DNA from: Acidobacteriota bacterium
GTDB lineage: Bacteria > Acidobacteriota > Blastocatellia > Pyrinomonadales > Pyrinomonadaceae
Direction of reading: 5' to 3'
Length of the DNA: 64,000 nucleotides
Assembly: GCA_025463125.1 (NCBI GenBank)
Contig: JAOAPX010000161.1
Span: forward strand, 1 to 64,000
The notes under the pieces were generated by a model. That model worked only from the letters and a program-made list of their open reading frames with translations. It was not told the origin of the DNA and made no database searches. Each line of letters starts with the position of its first letter. Positions within the stretch are counted from its first letter, which is position 1. Of the stretch, positions 8,980 to 18,544 are shown one piece after another. The position numbers were made by a program, and so were the translations under genes.

Positions 8980-9501
8980 ATGAAAAAATTTGCAATATTC
9001 AGCTTTATGATTTTAGCTCTGACTTTTTCAGCTTACGGTCAGAAAACAAAAACGATTGTCAAAGCTGATCCGACCAAAGGCGTCCGCGAAGCTTTTGAAC
9101 GTCTTGTCGAAGGCATCGAGCAAGCCGACGCCGAAAAGGCGATGAGCGTTTACGAAAAATCAGATAAAATCCTTTTCTTTAACAACAACGGTTCGGCGAC
9201 AATCGGCTGGGACAATATGAAAAAAACGCGCGAATCGCTTTACGCGAAAGCGGCGAACGTCAGTCTGGACATTACGGGTCTGCGCGTGGAAATGCTCGGC
9301 AGAGACAGCGCGTATCTTACCTGTAAATGGAAGCAATCACAGGAGTACGACGGAAAACTCGAAACCGCTTCGGGCAGAATGACGGTCGTTTTCAAACTGA
9401 TCGGTAAAGACTGGAAAGCGGTTCACCTTCATACTTCGCCGGACAATCCGCCCGCGACAAGACCGGTTTTAACCTCGGAACGCGAAGTTATCGTAAATTA
9501 A
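8980..9501 (+). CDS. Exported SnoaL/DUF4440-like protein
   Basis: A 173-residue protein with a Sec signal peptide (residues 1-20, ending SAYG-Q). The mature part matches the NTF2-like cone fold used by SnoaL, DUF4440 and ketosteroid isomerase proteins: an N-terminal helix with FERLVEGIEQADAE, then KILFFNNNG, GWDNMKK, and a C-terminal sheet ending in KDWKAVHLHTS. These proteins bind or isomerise small ligands, but the sequence does not say which. The ribosome binding site is GAGG. A strong terminator follows. Confidence 0.78.
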   Translation: MKKFAIFSFMILALTFSAYGQKTKTIVKADPTKGVREAFERLVEGIEQADAEKAMSVYEKSDKILFFNNNGSATIGWDNMKKTRESLYAKAANVSLDITGLRVEMLGRDSAYLTCKWKQSQEYDGKLETASGRMTVVFKLIGKDWKAVHLHTSPDNPPATRPVLTSEREVIVN

Positions 9502-9540
9502 AAATCGCACGCTTTTCAGTTAAAAGATTTTTAGTTAAAA

Positions 9541-9581
9541 GAAAAAAGCCGCCTGACTTTTCGTTCAGACGGCTTTTTTCT
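9541..9581. terminator. Strong bidirectional terminator
   Basis: A stem of AAAAAAGCCG and CTGA pairs with TTCAG and CGGCTTTTTT around a short loop, with T runs both ways. It separates the convergent genes ending at 9501 and 9600. Confidence 0.85.
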
Positions 9582-9599
9582 TTTGTTTTTCTTAAACGG

Positions 9600-11519
9600 C
9601 TAAGTTTTTGTGCCCGGATAAGCGGTGCCCAGCTTTGTCTCGTCGCCTTCGGCTAAACTGTTGATTATTTCGTAATTAAAATAATCGAATTTTGCCGCAA
9701 CCGGCGATTGAACGCGCTTATCGTACATTTCGCGCGAACGATCGATCGCTTCGCGCAAACGGTCGTACAAATCGTTTGATTCGCGTCCTTCTTTTACTTT
9801 TTGCTCGTTGTAAAGCTTGATTTCCGAAACGAGCAGGCGCGCGAAACGGCGGGCATCGTTATGCAGACGACGTTCTTCCTCGGGAACTTCTATCGGGAGA
9901 TCGACATTTCTTTCGCTGAGCCTGGTTTTAACCGGCGCGGCTGCCGCGGTCGAAACCGCTTCTACCGGTTCGGGCGCGTAAGTTTCCGGCGAAGCTTCGC
10001 CGTGCTTCGTTTCAAAGTTCTGTTCGGTAAATTTACTTGCCGTTTCGTACTCCGAACCACGGTTTTCGTTGAACATCTCGTCTAATTTACCGGTTGAAGC
10101 GCCGGAAAAAGATTCGACGGGCGTTTCGAAATCGTAGCTCGGAACTGTCGATAAATCCTGATCCGGTTGTCTCGCCTCATCAGCGTACCCGGCAATCGGA
10201 GCTTCCTCTTCTTCTTCGACAATCACATCTTCAACAACGTATGTTTGTTCGTCGGTTTCCGAAGGATTTACAGGGCTTGTCCAGGAATATTGCTGTTCCG
10301 GTTCGGCTTGAAACTCGTTTGCCGCGGACGCGCCGCGCGCGGATTCATCAAAGCTTTGTTCGGATTTTTCTTCGAAAGCGCCGTAATCCTGATAATAATC
10401 TTGATAATTTCCAGCCGGCGGCGTTTCGCTTTGAAAAGCGTTTTCAACGCTTGTTTCCGGTTGAGCCTGCTGCTCTTCAGCAGCGTATGCCGTTTCAGCG
10501 GCGGGCGATTGGTAGCTTTCTTTAAAGCTTTCTTCGTATTTTTCTTCCTCGCCTTCGGTCTGCCCGTAGTAGTCGTTTGATCGGAAATTTTGCGGCTGCG
10601 GCGCTTCACTTTCCGCCGGTTGGCTTACAGGCGCAAAAGCGGAAGCGGCTTCCCTCGCATACTGAGTTGTCTGAGCCGTTTGAGCCGGAGCCGCTTGAGT
10701 TCTCGCTCCCGGCGCCGCGGCGAGCAATTCAACGGTTAAACCGGCGACTTTAACAAGAGTTTCCAAAGCTTCGACGTTAACGGTTACGCCTTCCGTTCCG
10801 TAATCGGCGTAAAGAACGGCGACGCCGCGCCCGCGCGCAATCAAAGGAATCGCGTACATGCGGTCGGGCTGCCCGAATTCGAGTTTATCTAAATAAGCCG
10901 AATCATCGGAAAAGGTTCCGAAATTGCTTTCAACCGGGCTTAAAGAACGCACTGCTTCGCTTAAAATCGTTTCGCTCGTCATCGGAAAGGAAATTTCGCG
11001 AACTTGCTGCTCGTCCATCGCGCCTTCTTTTCCGAAAACGCGCCAGCCGACAAAATTTTCGTTTTTAATAATGAAAAAGGCTCCGCGCGGCGTAAAATGA
11101 GCCGCGTAATTAACCAGAGACTTTAAGATTCCCGCCTGCGAATCCTGGCTGCTGATCTCGTTTATCGCATCCCTGATTTCGTTGTAATTGCCCGAAGTAG
11201 CCGCCAAAGCCGTCGCGTTTTCTCTTTCCCTGTCTTCAGCCTCGGCAATCGCCGATGCGGTAATTCTCGCGCCTTCGTCTTTTGCAAGCCGCAAATGCTC
11301 AACGATCGATTCCTTGAACGCTTCGTCTATCTGTTTATCGTTTTCGATACGCGATGAAAAATCCTGAAAAACTTCGTCGAGCCGGGATTTATGTTTTTCA
11401 AATTCGTTTTGGAATTTTTCCTGAAAATCGGAAACCTCCTGCCGCATTTCGGCAAGAATACTGCTTAGATAACTCTCGAATTCAGTTCTCAGACTAATTT
11501 CGAGTTCTTCACTGTTCAC
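9600..11519 (-). CDS. Coiled-coil and GAF-like protein with acidic linker
   Basis: A 639-residue cytoplasmic protein. Residues 1-115 form a charged coiled coil. Residues about 115-275 resemble a GAF sensor domain (AAHFTPRGAFFIIKNENFVGWRVFG, then YAIPLIARGRGVAVLYADYG). Residues about 280-530 are a low-complexity linker rich in Glu, Ala, Gln, Ser and Tyr. The conserved C-terminus (about 545-639) contains ERRLHNDARRFARLLVSEI. The architecture suggests a sensor or scaffold with a flexible spacer; no catalytic domain is visible and the ligand is unknown. The GTG start is set by a perfect GGAGG 9 nt upstream. Confidence 0.7.
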   Translation of the reverse strand: MNSEELEISLRTEFESYLSSILAEMRQEVSDFQEKFQNEFEKHKSRLDEVFQDFSSRIENDKQIDEAFKESIVEHLRLAKDEGARITASAIAEAEDRERENATALAATSGNYNEIRDAINEISSQDSQAGILKSLVNYAAHFTPRGAFFIIKNENFVGWRVFGKEGAMDEQQVREISFPMTSETILSEAVRSLSPVESNFGTFSDDSAYLDKLEFGQPDRMYAIPLIARGRGVAVLYADYGTEGVTVNVEALETLVKVAGLTVELLAAAPGARTQAAPAQTAQTTQYAREAASAFAPVSQPAESEAPQPQNFRSNDYYGQTEGEEEKYEESFKESYQSPAAETAYAAEEQQAQPETSVENAFQSETPPAGNYQDYYQDYGAFEEKSEQSFDESARGASAANEFQAEPEQQYSWTSPVNPSETDEQTYVVEDVIVEEEEEAPIAGYADEARQPDQDLSTVPSYDFETPVESFSGASTGKLDEMFNENRGSEYETASKFTEQNFETKHGEASPETYAPEPVEAVSTAAAAPVKTRLSERNVDLPIEVPEEERRLHNDARRFARLLVSEIKLYNEQKVKEGRESNDLYDRLREAIDRSREMYDKRVQSPVAAKFDYFNYEIINSLAEGDETKLGTAYPGTKT

Positions 11520-11798
11520 TTTATATTTCCTCCATTTTTTGAAAACACAGCACGTTCAGGTCGCTTCTGGCTGGCGGTTTGGTGTAGATTAAATTACTGA
11601 AGATGAGGCGGCAATCAGCGCGTTATTGCCTCCGCCTAAGATTATGAACAATTTTAGGCTTTAATGTCAAGAAATAGTTTCTAAAGGAGATAACCTGCTT
11701 CGGCGCCGATTTCGGGCTGAAAGACCGATCGATTTCAAAACGACGTTTCCTTTTACTTTTATCATTACCGCAATTGCCAAATTGCTCGTTTCAAAGAA
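11520..11798. other. Intergenic region with a stable hairpin
   Basis: No gene is seen. A GC-rich hairpin (AGGCGGCAAT, 9-nt loop, then ATTGCC and CCGCCT with one bulge) occupies 11606-11637. It lies about 90 bp upstream of the GTG start of the GAF-like gene, so it could be part of that gene's 5' leader. No known riboswitch is recognised. Confidence 0.35.
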
Positions 11799-11837
11799 AA
11801 AAGATAAGCGCTTCTCCGCATCGAGCGCTTATCTTTT
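11799..11837. terminator. Perfect 14-bp stem terminator
   Basis: AAAAGATAAGCGCT and AGCGCTTATCTTTT pair perfectly around an 11-nt loop, just after the end of the minus-strand nfu gene. The T tract works in both directions. Confidence 0.85.
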
Positions 11838-11871
11838 GTTTGTCTTTTTTCACTTTTTTTTGACAGACACA

Positions 11872-12447
11872 TTATTCGGCAATGACTTCAAGTTCCGGGT
11901 CAATCTCTTCTTTTATCATGTTTTCAATCGCCATCAGCGTTCCCGTCAAACTCGAAGGACAGCTTCCGCAAGCGCCCTGATAACGAAGTTTAAGTGTTTT
12001 ATTTTCCAAACTCGTAATTTCAACCCAACCGCCGTCTCCGGCTAAATACGGGCGAATTCTTTCGTCGAGCAATTCATTGATTTGAGCAATCATCGGGTTA
12101 TCGCTCAAAGCAGCTCCGATCGCGCCGCCGACCGCCGCCGCCGCGCTTTTATTTCCGTTACCGTTTCCTCCCGCCTGAACGCTTTCCGCCGCGCGAATCG
12201 GAACCGCCAGGTTCGGCAAGATTTCGTCCCAATCGGTTTCGTCGGTTTTTTCGACCGTTATCATTTTGTCCATATAAAATACGGACACGACATCGCCGAC
12301 ATCGAACAGCGATTTAGCGAGTTTATCGTCCGAAGCCTTTTCCGGCGCGTCGAATGAATGCGACGTTCCGTGCGAAACAGGCTCTTTTAAAATAAACTTG
12401 ACCGCGTTCGGGTTTGGCGTTTCTTGTATATCTGCAATTTTTGGCAT
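11872..12447 (-). CDS. Nfu-type iron-sulfur cluster carrier
   Basis: The protein has an N-terminal Nfu domain (starting PKIADIQETPNPNAVKF), an Ala/Gly-rich linker with GGNGNGNK, and a C-terminal NifU-like domain. That domain has CGSCPSS, whose CxxC binds a 4Fe-4S cluster bridged across a dimer. It carries clusters from the Suf scaffold to target enzymes in the cytoplasm. The ATG at 12447 is preferred over a TTG 27 bases upstream because it has AAAGG at suitable spacing and matches where the family begins. Its promoter carries the same element as the rrf2-suf promoter 43 kb away, which suggests joint control. Confidence 0.9.
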   Translation of the reverse strand: MPKIADIQETPNPNAVKFILKEPVSHGTSHSFDAPEKASDDKLAKSLFDVGDVVSVFYMDKMITVEKTDETDWDEILPNLAVPIRAAESVQAGGNGNGNKSAAAAVGGAIGAALSDNPMIAQINELLDERIRPYLAGDGGWVEITSLENKTLKLRYQGACGSCPSSLTGTLMAIENMIKEEIDPELEVIAE

Positions 12448-12472
12448 CTCTTCTAAAACCTTTGTTAAATTC

Positions 12473-12510
12473 AAAAATGTAAAGTTTATAAATCTTTACA
12501 TTTTTGTCAA
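12473..12510 (-). promoter_or_regulatory. nfu promoter with palindromic operator
   Basis: Reading the minus strand: -35 TTGACA (12510-12505), a 16-nt spacer, and -10 TAAACT (12488-12483). A perfect 12-bp inverted repeat (12473-12484 and 12494-12505, 9-bp spacer) covers the spacer and -10. Its core GTAAAG-N9-CTTTAC resembles the element at 55608-55630 in the rrf2-suf promoter. A bound repressor would block polymerase. The rest of 12511-12701 holds only a weak hairpin (CGGAC/GTCCG near 12566-12598). Confidence 0.65.
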
Positions 12511-12701
12511 CATTATAGCTTATATGATGCTGAAATTCACTTCGGCAATGCCAAAATAAAAACGGACAGCTAAAAAAAACACACAGTTCAGCCGTCCGAA
12601 AACCGGAGTATCTAATTTTAGCGATAAAGGAAAGTATTCTACCGAGCCATAAAGCAAACTCTCATTCGGTTACCGCTTTGTTAAAGCCGGAATTTTTTTA
12701 A

Positions 12702-12902
12702 CTACTCGGTAATATGTATATCGTCCGATTTATTGACTCTGCCCGACAAAAACAAACCGCCGAAAACAATCGTCATCAGCACGGATAGAATCGCAATAAT
12801 GATATACAACGTGTACTCATCACTTTTAACGTAACTATAAAAGAAAAATGCCGCGATCAAAGCAGTGATAAGAGCTAATACGGCATACAGCATATCCTTC
12901 AC
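12702..12902 (-). CDS. Small two-TM membrane protein
   Basis: A 66-residue protein with two hydrophobic helices (about residues 5-22 and 31-51) joined by a short polar turn with KSDEYT. The tail is charged (NKSDDIHITE). It is not a recognised family. The start was set at the GTG at 12902 because a perfect GGAGGTGA lies 8 nt upstream; the GTG nine bases earlier overlaps that Shine-Dalgarno sequence. The gene is isolated, with 225 bp of AT-rich sequence upstream and no other gene in it. Confidence 0.6.
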   Translation of the reverse strand: MKDMLYAVLALITALIAAFFFYSYVKSDEYTLYIIIAILSVLMTIVFGGLFLSGRVNKSDDIHITE

Positions 12903-13127
12903 AAAAATCACCTCCGTTATTTGAAAAAAGGTTAGAACTTCCGAAGTTTCGCTGGTTTCTTCGCTGCCATCGACTTTTGATAAGTGAAGGCATTGAAAAC
13001 ACCTATAAACTTTTCAAATTGCTTATTTGGAATGCACCTTATAGTAACTCCACTTTTGTTGAAAAGGCAAGATTTTTTTATAACTTACGAATTTTCTAAA
13101 AAAAAATAAATACAATAAATCGTATTT

Positions 13128-13988
13128 TTAAGCCCTGATTTTGAGCCGCGCTTTGACCATTCGGGGAATGCCCTGCAAATCGGGCAGTATTTCGAGCATG
13201 AGCCATTTTTCTAAATCGAACATAACGGAGACTTTCCGCGCCTGATCGAAACCGATTTCCATCAGCAAAAAACCGCCGGGATTTAAATAAAGCGGCGAAT
13301 CGCGAATGATTTTTTGGACGATGGAAAGCCCGTCCGCGCCGTCGGTCAAAGCTGTGTGTGGCTCGAAATCGCGCACTTCTTTTTGCAGCGTCGCGACGTG
13401 TTCGAAAGGAACATACGGCGGGTTGGAAACGATTAGATCGAAGGTTTCCGGATTTTCCAGCGCGCTGAAAACATCGGAAACCTTTGTTTGCAAACGGCTC
13501 GAAACAACGTGCGCGTCCGCATTCTTTCGCGTTACCGCTAAAGCTTCCGGCGAAATATCGAGCCCGATCGCCGTCGCGGTTTTCAATTCGTGCAAAATAG
13601 AAACGGAAATGCAGCCCGAGCCCGTTCCGATTTCGCAAAACCGCGGATTTTTTGTTCCGGATAAAATTTCAACGGCGTTTTCAACGATCAATTCGGTTTC
13701 GGGACGCGGAATTAAAACGTTTGGCGTCACAAGAAAATCCAGCCTGTAAAATTCCTGTTTCCCGGCAATGTATTGAAAAGGCTCGCCGCGGGCGCGTCTT
13801 TTCAAAAAGCCTGCGAATTTTGTTTTTTCCGCGCCGGAAAGCGCGTAATCATCGTGCGAGATAAGAAAGATTTTATCTACGCCGAGAGCGAAGGCAAGCA
13901 GCGAAGCGGCTTCGCGGCGCGGTTCGGCAACGCCGTTTTCGCGCAGAATTTCGCTTGCTTCCAAAAGAGTTTCGGCAATATTCGGCAT
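13128..13988 (-). CDS. prmC: PrmC, release factor glutamine methyltransferase
   Basis: Methylates the glutamine of the GGQ motif in peptide-release factors RF1 and RF2, using S-adenosylmethionine. The N-terminal helical domain ends in IPRPETEL (about residues 93-100). The Rossmann domain has the SAM loop EIGTGSGCISV (about 119-129) and the amide-binding motif NPPYVP (189-194). The 286-residue length is normal. The ATG directly follows the stop codon of the upstream methyltransferase (TAAATG), so the two are co-transcribed. prfA, often its neighbour, is not here. Confidence 0.93.
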   Translation of the reverse strand: MPNIAETLLEASEILRENGVAEPRREAASLLAFALGVDKIFLISHDDYALSGAEKTKFAGFLKRRARGEPFQYIAGKQEFYRLDFLVTPNVLIPRPETELIVENAVEILSGTKNPRFCEIGTGSGCISVSILHELKTATAIGLDISPEALAVTRKNADAHVVSSRLQTKVSDVFSALENPETFDLIVSNPPYVPFEHVATLQKEVRDFEPHTALTDGADGLSIVQKIIRDSPLYLNPGGFLLMEIGFDQARKVSVMFDLEKWLMLEILPDLQGIPRMVKARLKIRA

Positions 13989-14765
13989 TTAAAGTTTTAT
14001 CGCTCGCGTCGAGATAAAAGTCGGCGCGTATCTGTTCAAAAGCCTCGCTTCGTTTGTCCAGTAATCTTCGTAAAAACCCGCGATCAAAAATCCGGCGGCG
14101 ATTTGCCCGCCGATTTGCCCGTCGAGCGTGTGGCTGAATTCGAACGGATCTTTTCTGGCGATTCGCGCGGCTTTTTCCGCTTCGTTCAAAGATTCCGAAT
14201 CCGAATACGGCAGACGGTGCCTGACGCGCAAAACGCCTTCTTTTTCTTCAGCCTCGGAATCGAAAATATAAACAAGCGGATTATTAAACCCGGTCAAAAG
14301 CGCGCCGCCGCGCCGTAAAACGCGAAAACATTCGCGCCAGACCGGTTCGAGATTCTCCATAAAACAATTCGAGCACGGATTGAAAATCAAATCGAAGCTT
14401 TCATCGGCAAACCTCGATAAATCAGCCGCATCGCCTTTTTCCAGGCGAATATGCAAATTCTCTCTTTCCGCGACCGATCTATCCAGCTCAAGCTGTTTCG
14501 CCGAATTATCAAACGAAGTAACATTTGCGCCCGCCGCCGCTAAAACCGGAGATTGCTGACCGCCGCCCGAAGCCAGGCACAAAACATCTTTGCCTTCGAC
14601 ATCGCCGAACCATTCGCGCGGAACGGGTTTTAAGGGCGTTAATATTAATTCCCAATCGCCTCGGCGCGCTTTTTCGATCGTTTCCGCGCTGACCGGAACA
14701 CTCCACTCGATTTTGTTCGCCGCTAATTTGTCCCAAGCGGCTGAATTATATTCTTGAATATTCAT
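13989..14765 (-). CDS. Class I SAM-dependent methyltransferase
   Basis: A methyltransferase of the Methyltransf_11 type with unknown substrate. The SAM-binding loop reads VLCLASGGGQQSP, motif II has FDNSAKQLELD, and the motif IV region reads FDLIFNPCSNCFMENL. The start at 14765 (MNIQEYNSAAWDKLA) is the only ATG near the conserved N-terminus; a TTG 42 bases upstream is less likely. It precedes prmC without a gap, so its expression is tied to it. The substrate cannot be read from sequence. Confidence 0.85.
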   Translation of the reverse strand: MNIQEYNSAAWDKLAANKIEWSVPVSAETIEKARRGDWELILTPLKPVPREWFGDVEGKDVLCLASGGGQQSPVLAAAGANVTSFDNSAKQLELDRSVAERENLHIRLEKGDAADLSRFADESFDLIFNPCSNCFMENLEPVWRECFRVLRRGGALLTGFNNPLVYIFDSEAEEKEGVLRVRHRLPYSDSESLNEAEKAARIARKDPFEFSHTLDGQIGGQIAAGFLIAGFYEDYWTNEARLLNRYAPTFISTRAIKL

Positions 14766-14830
14766 ACACAAAATCGGGCGACTAAAACTGTCCGCCGACA
14801 GTTTCAAGATTTTCGTATTAAACCGATTTT

Positions 14831-15700
14831 TTAAGCGAGATGCCCGCGCCAGCGCGAAAAATCGCCGCCGGATGTGGTCGCTATACGCAAATCTTCGTCA
14901 GTTTCAAAAAAATCGACCGCACCGCTCGTAATTTCATAATACGCGCCGATGACGGCAATTTTACCGCTTGTAATCGCGTCCTGAACGAATTTATTTTTTT
15001 TCAGATTCTGTACTTGAAGACGCACGTTAGAGATGACGGCTTCACGCATTTTCGCTTTTTCATCACGAATTTTAGGTATTTTAGAAACCGCCGGAACTAT
15101 GCTGTTGAGCAGCGCCTGAATGCTTTGTGTTTCACGAGCGCGTTCTTCGGGCGGAAGCAAAGCGGCTTTGACGGCTCCGCAGCCTTCGTGCCCGAGAACA
15201 ACCACGACGTGCGATTTCAAATGTCCGATGCCGTATTCGATGCTGCCGAGAGTTCCAGTATCAATTACGTTTCCGGCGACGCGCGTGATGAAGAGATTAC
15301 CCAGCCCCTGGTCGAAAACAATCTCGGTCGGCACACGGCTGTCCGAACAGCTCAAAACGACGGCAAACGGCGTTTGCGCTAAAATTTGCGAACGGCGTTC
15401 GGCGGCTGACAATTCCGGGCGTCGCGCCGTCCCGCTAAAAAATCTTGAATTCCCCGATTTCAAAGCGCGAATCGCTTCCTGCGGACTTTTGGCAATCGGT
15501 TCGCGGAGCTGCGCCATTTCTTCCATCGTTGCGCCGCGTTTGACGGCATCGATAACTCGCTGATCTTCAAGCACCGCTTCCACCACCGGTTGTGTAGCTC
15601 GCGTGTCCTGCGCTTTTACGGCACCGGCTGCTAAAGCTATTCCGCCAAAGCTCAAAAGCCCTCTGCAAACATCTCTTCTGCTGATTTTTTTATCGCCCAT
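14831..15700 (-). CDS. Tat-exported beta-carbonic anhydrase
   Basis: Interconverts CO2 and bicarbonate. Zinc ligands are visible in CSDSR (C118, D120) and GHEGC (H171, C174). The N-terminus is a twin-arginine signal: SRRDVCRG followed by a hydrophobic run and an AxA-like site (AVKAQ, about residue 30), so the folded zinc enzyme is probably exported to the periplasm. About 60 residues separate the signal from the catalytic core and include KRGATMEEMAQLRE. It stands alone, with GGGAG 9 nt before the ATG. The family assignment is firm; the export is inferred from the twin-arginine motif. Confidence 0.9.
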   Translation of the reverse strand: MGDKKISRRDVCRGLLSFGGIALAAGAVKAQDTRATQPVVEAVLEDQRVIDAVKRGATMEEMAQLREPIAKSPQEAIRALKSGNSRFFSGTARRPELSAAERRSQILAQTPFAVVLSCSDSRVPTEIVFDQGLGNLFITRVAGNVIDTGTLGSIEYGIGHLKSHVVVVLGHEGCGAVKAALLPPEERARETQSIQALLNSIVPAVSKIPKIRDEKAKMREAVISNVRLQVQNLKKNKFVQDAITSGKIAVIGAYYEITSGAVDFFETDEDLRIATTSGGDFSRWRGHLA

Positions 15701-15795
15701 CGTTAATTTCTCCCTTTTCCCTTTTTCGTGTATTTAGTTTGTGTGTTTATTTAAGGATAACAATTTTTCGATTCAAATATCAAAATTTCCGGCTT

Positions 15796-17343
15796 TTATC
15801 GCGCGCCGTCGCCGCGCAAAATCGCCGGGAGCGTTAATAAAATAATCTTTAAATCGAGCCACAAAGACCAGTTTTCGATGTAATACAAATCTATCCGCAC
15901 CATTTCTTCAAACGCGAGGCGATTTCTGCCGGAAACCTGCCAGAGCCCTGTAATTCCCGGCTTCATATCGAGGCGTTTGCGATGGCGCACGTCATAATCC
16001 TCGACTTCGTAAGGAATCGGCGGTCGCACGCCGACAACGCTCATATCGCCTTTCAAAACGTTGATAAACTGCGGCAGCTCGTCGAGGCTCGTGCGGCGCA
16101 GAAACTTTCCGATTCGCGTAATTCGCGGATCGTTTTTCACTTTGCCGAAAATCGGGTTTTCGTCGTTTCCGGCGTTAGCTTCCGTCGCTCCTTTTATGTT
16201 TTTTCGATACGCTTCGCGGTGAATTTCTTCGCCCGCGCCCGCTTTCATCGTGCGAAATTTGTAGCAAAGAAAAATACGCCCGTCCATCCCGACGCGTTCC
16301 TGTTTAAAGAGAACCGCGCCGCGAGAATCAAATTTAACGAGCAGCGCGATCAGAAATAAAACGGGCGATAAAACAATCAGCGCGACCGCGGAAATAAAAA
16401 TGTCGGAAGCGCGCTTGATAAATCTTTCGATGTCGGAAAGCGGTTCGCGAAAAAGGCGCACCATCGGCAAAACCCCGATTTGCTCGACGCTTGTTTTCTG
16501 CGGCAAAACGTTGAAAAGCGACGGCGCGAAACGAAATTCGACGCGCTGCCGCCTGCCGATTTCGAGCATGATTTCGAAAAATCTTTCGCTCGGAATTTTG
16601 TCGTCCGTGATGATTACTTCCTGAATTTCGAGCTCGCGGATCAAAGCGGGCAAATCGTCGAGATCGCCGACGATTTGGTTTTGAATTGTTCGAACGCCGG
16701 GCGAAGGCTTTGCCGGTTCGCTTTCGACGATTCCGACAACGCGATAACCCAAATCCGGACGCAGCTTCAATTCGTTAAGCGTTTGCCCGGCTTCGGCGTT
16801 CGTCCCGACGATCAAGGTCGGGATTAAATTTATATCGCGCCGCCGGAAAAACGTTTGCACGGCGCGCAGACTTAAATGAAAAACCGTAAAAATAATCAGA
16901 GCTAAAGCGAAATCAAATAAAAAGACCGCCCGCGAATATGAAAACTCTCGGAAAGCGAAACCGCCGCGAAACAAAAAAGCCCACGCGACAATTAAAAGCG
17001 AGCTGATCGAGACGGCTTTGAAAATTTTTATCGCTTCATTGGTGTAGGAAAACGCGCCGTGAAAGCGGTAAACTCTTTGATACGCGAGCATCGCGAGGCG
17101 ACACGGCACGGCGAAAAACAATATTCCGACGTAAGGCACGAATTCTTTCGACCAAGCCCAAGCCGTATTTGATAAAATCGCTTCGCCTTCGCGCCATTTG
17201 AAAGCGACGACGAAAGAAAAAACCGTCAAAACCGCGTCGAGCGCGAAAATCAGCGCTTTGATTAGCGGAAGCACGTAAACGGGCACGCGATTTTCGGCTT
17301 TTACAATATTGTTTCTGGGTTTAACGATTGTTTCGGGCTTCAT
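15796..17343 (-). CDS. Polyprenyl glycosylphosphotransferase for exopolysaccharide
   Basis: Starts exopolysaccharide repeat units by moving a sugar phosphate from a nucleotide sugar to undecaprenyl phosphate. It has four N-terminal membrane helices (about residues 22-160), a CoA-binding-like Rossmann part (about 175-290), one more hydrophobic segment (about 305-330), and the C-terminal sugar transferase domain. That domain shows [30 protein letters not shown] and GVRPPIPYE. The 515-residue length fits the WbaP/EpsE-like group. It is divergent from the glycosyltransferase at 17465, suggesting a small capsule or EPS locus. Confidence 0.92.
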   Translation of the reverse strand: MKPETIVKPRNNIVKAENRVPVYVLPLIKALIFALDAVLTVFSFVVAFKWREGEAILSNTAWAWSKEFVPYVGILFFAVPCRLAMLAYQRVYRFHGAFSYTNEAIKIFKAVSISSLLIVAWAFLFRGGFAFREFSYSRAVFLFDFALALIIFTVFHLSLRAVQTFFRRRDINLIPTLIVGTNAEAGQTLNELKLRPDLGYRVVGIVESEPAKPSPGVRTIQNQIVGDLDDLPALIRELEIQEVIITDDKIPSERFFEIMLEIGRRQRVEFRFAPSLFNVLPQKTSVEQIGVLPMVRLFREPLSDIERFIKRASDIFISAVALIVLSPVLFLIALLVKFDSRGAVLFKQERVGMDGRIFLCYKFRTMKAGAGEEIHREAYRKNIKGATEANAGNDENPIFGKVKNDPRITRIGKFLRRTSLDELPQFINVLKGDMSVVGVRPPIPYEVEDYDVRHRKRLDMKPGITGLWQVSGRNRLAFEEMVRIDLYYIENWSLWLDLKIILLTLPAILRGDGAR

Positions 17344-17464
17344 TTCCTTTCATACGAAAAGCGCAGGAATCGTCAAGAATTATGTTGTTTCGACATTTTA
17401 GACGCTGCCGCGATTGTCGTTTGACGAGAAATTATCTTACCATTTTCCTGGTCGAATAAAGAAA

Positions 17465-18544
17465 ATGAAAATTTTGATAACCGCGCCGAGTCTTGACGAA
17501 AACAGAAATGTCAGCGGAATCTCGACCGTCGCGCGCCAAATCGTCGAAAACGGCACTTTTCGATACGCGCATTTCGCCGCCGGGCGAGAAGACAGGGAGA
17601 AAACAAGCGCCCGTTGGATTTTAAAACAAGGCGCGCTGCCGTTTCGTTTTTTTCGCGCGGTCAAAAACGGGAATTTCGACATCGTTCATATAAATACGGC
17701 TTTCAACGCGCTTTCGATCGTTCGCGATTTCGCTTTAGTCCGGGCGGCGCGCCTCGCCAAAACACCGGTTCTGCTGCACGTTCACGGCGGGCGTTATTTA
17801 GCGGAAAACTTTGCAAATAAAAAACTGGAAAGCCTTGCGAAAAAGATGCTGCGAGCGTCGGATTCCGTGATCGTGCTAAGCGAACTGGAAAAAGATATTA
17901 TCGAAAAGCGCTGGAAAAATATAAAAGTAGAGGTTTTGGAAAACGCCGTTGCGCCCGGAATAGCGCCGCTAAGGGAAAAAACGCCCGGCGAAAAAACGAT
18001 TATTTATCTCGGACGTTTAACCGAATCGAAAGGCTTGCGCGAAATCACGAAAGCGTGCCGGGCGCTGAAAAATGAAAACTTCAACTTTCGTTTCGACGCA
18101 TACGGCGCGGGCGATTTGCAGGATTTTTTCGTCGGCGAAATGAAAGAGATTCTCGGCGACAAATTTCGTTTCGGCGGCATCGCGTCGGGCGCGGAAAAAC
18201 GGCGTGCGCTCGCCCGAGCCGACATTTTCGTTTTGCCCTCGCGATACGGCGAAGGCTTGCCCGTCGCGATGCTCGAAGCGATGGCGACCGGTTGCGCCGT
18301 GGTAGTTTCGGAAATGGCTTCGATCGGCGCGGTCGTGCGCGACGGTTTTAACGGCTTTACAATCGAGCCGGGCGATGTTTCGCAATTAATCGGAAAGCTG
18401 CGGATACTGCTTTCCGGCGCGATCGATTTGCGGGAAATCGGAAAAAACGCCAGGAAAACCGTCGAGGAAAAATTCGATCTGCGCGATTACATCGTCAGGC
18501 TCGAAAATATTTACAAAGAAATCATTGATAAAAAATCTCTTTAA
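17465..18544 (+). CDS. GT4 family glycosyltransferase
   Basis: A GT-B fold glycosyltransferase acting on a lipid-linked sugar at the cytoplasmic membrane face. The N-terminal half contains NVSGISTVARQIVENG and LLHVHGGRYL. The C-terminal half has IIYLGRLTESKGL and the donor-binding EGLPVAMLEAMATG, the usual GT4 E-x7-E motif. The ATG at 17465 fits the family's N-terminus (MKILITAPSL). The next gene overlaps its stop (TAATG), so the pair is co-translated. Confidence 0.9.
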   Translation: MKILITAPSLDENRNVSGISTVARQIVENGTFRYAHFAAGREDREKTSARWILKQGALPFRFFRAVKNGNFDIVHINTAFNALSIVRDFALVRAARLAKTPVLLHVHGGRYLAENFANKKLESLAKKMLRASDSVIVLSELEKDIIEKRWKNIKVEVLENAVAPGIAPLREKTPGEKTIIYLGRLTESKGLREITKACRALKNENFNFRFDAYGAGDLQDFFVGEMKEILGDKFRFGGIASGAEKRRALARADIFVLPSRYGEGLPVAMLEAMATGCAVVVSEMASIGAVVRDGFNGFTIEPGDVSQLIGKLRILLSGAIDLREIGKNARKTVEEKFDLRDYIVRLENIYKEIIDKKSL

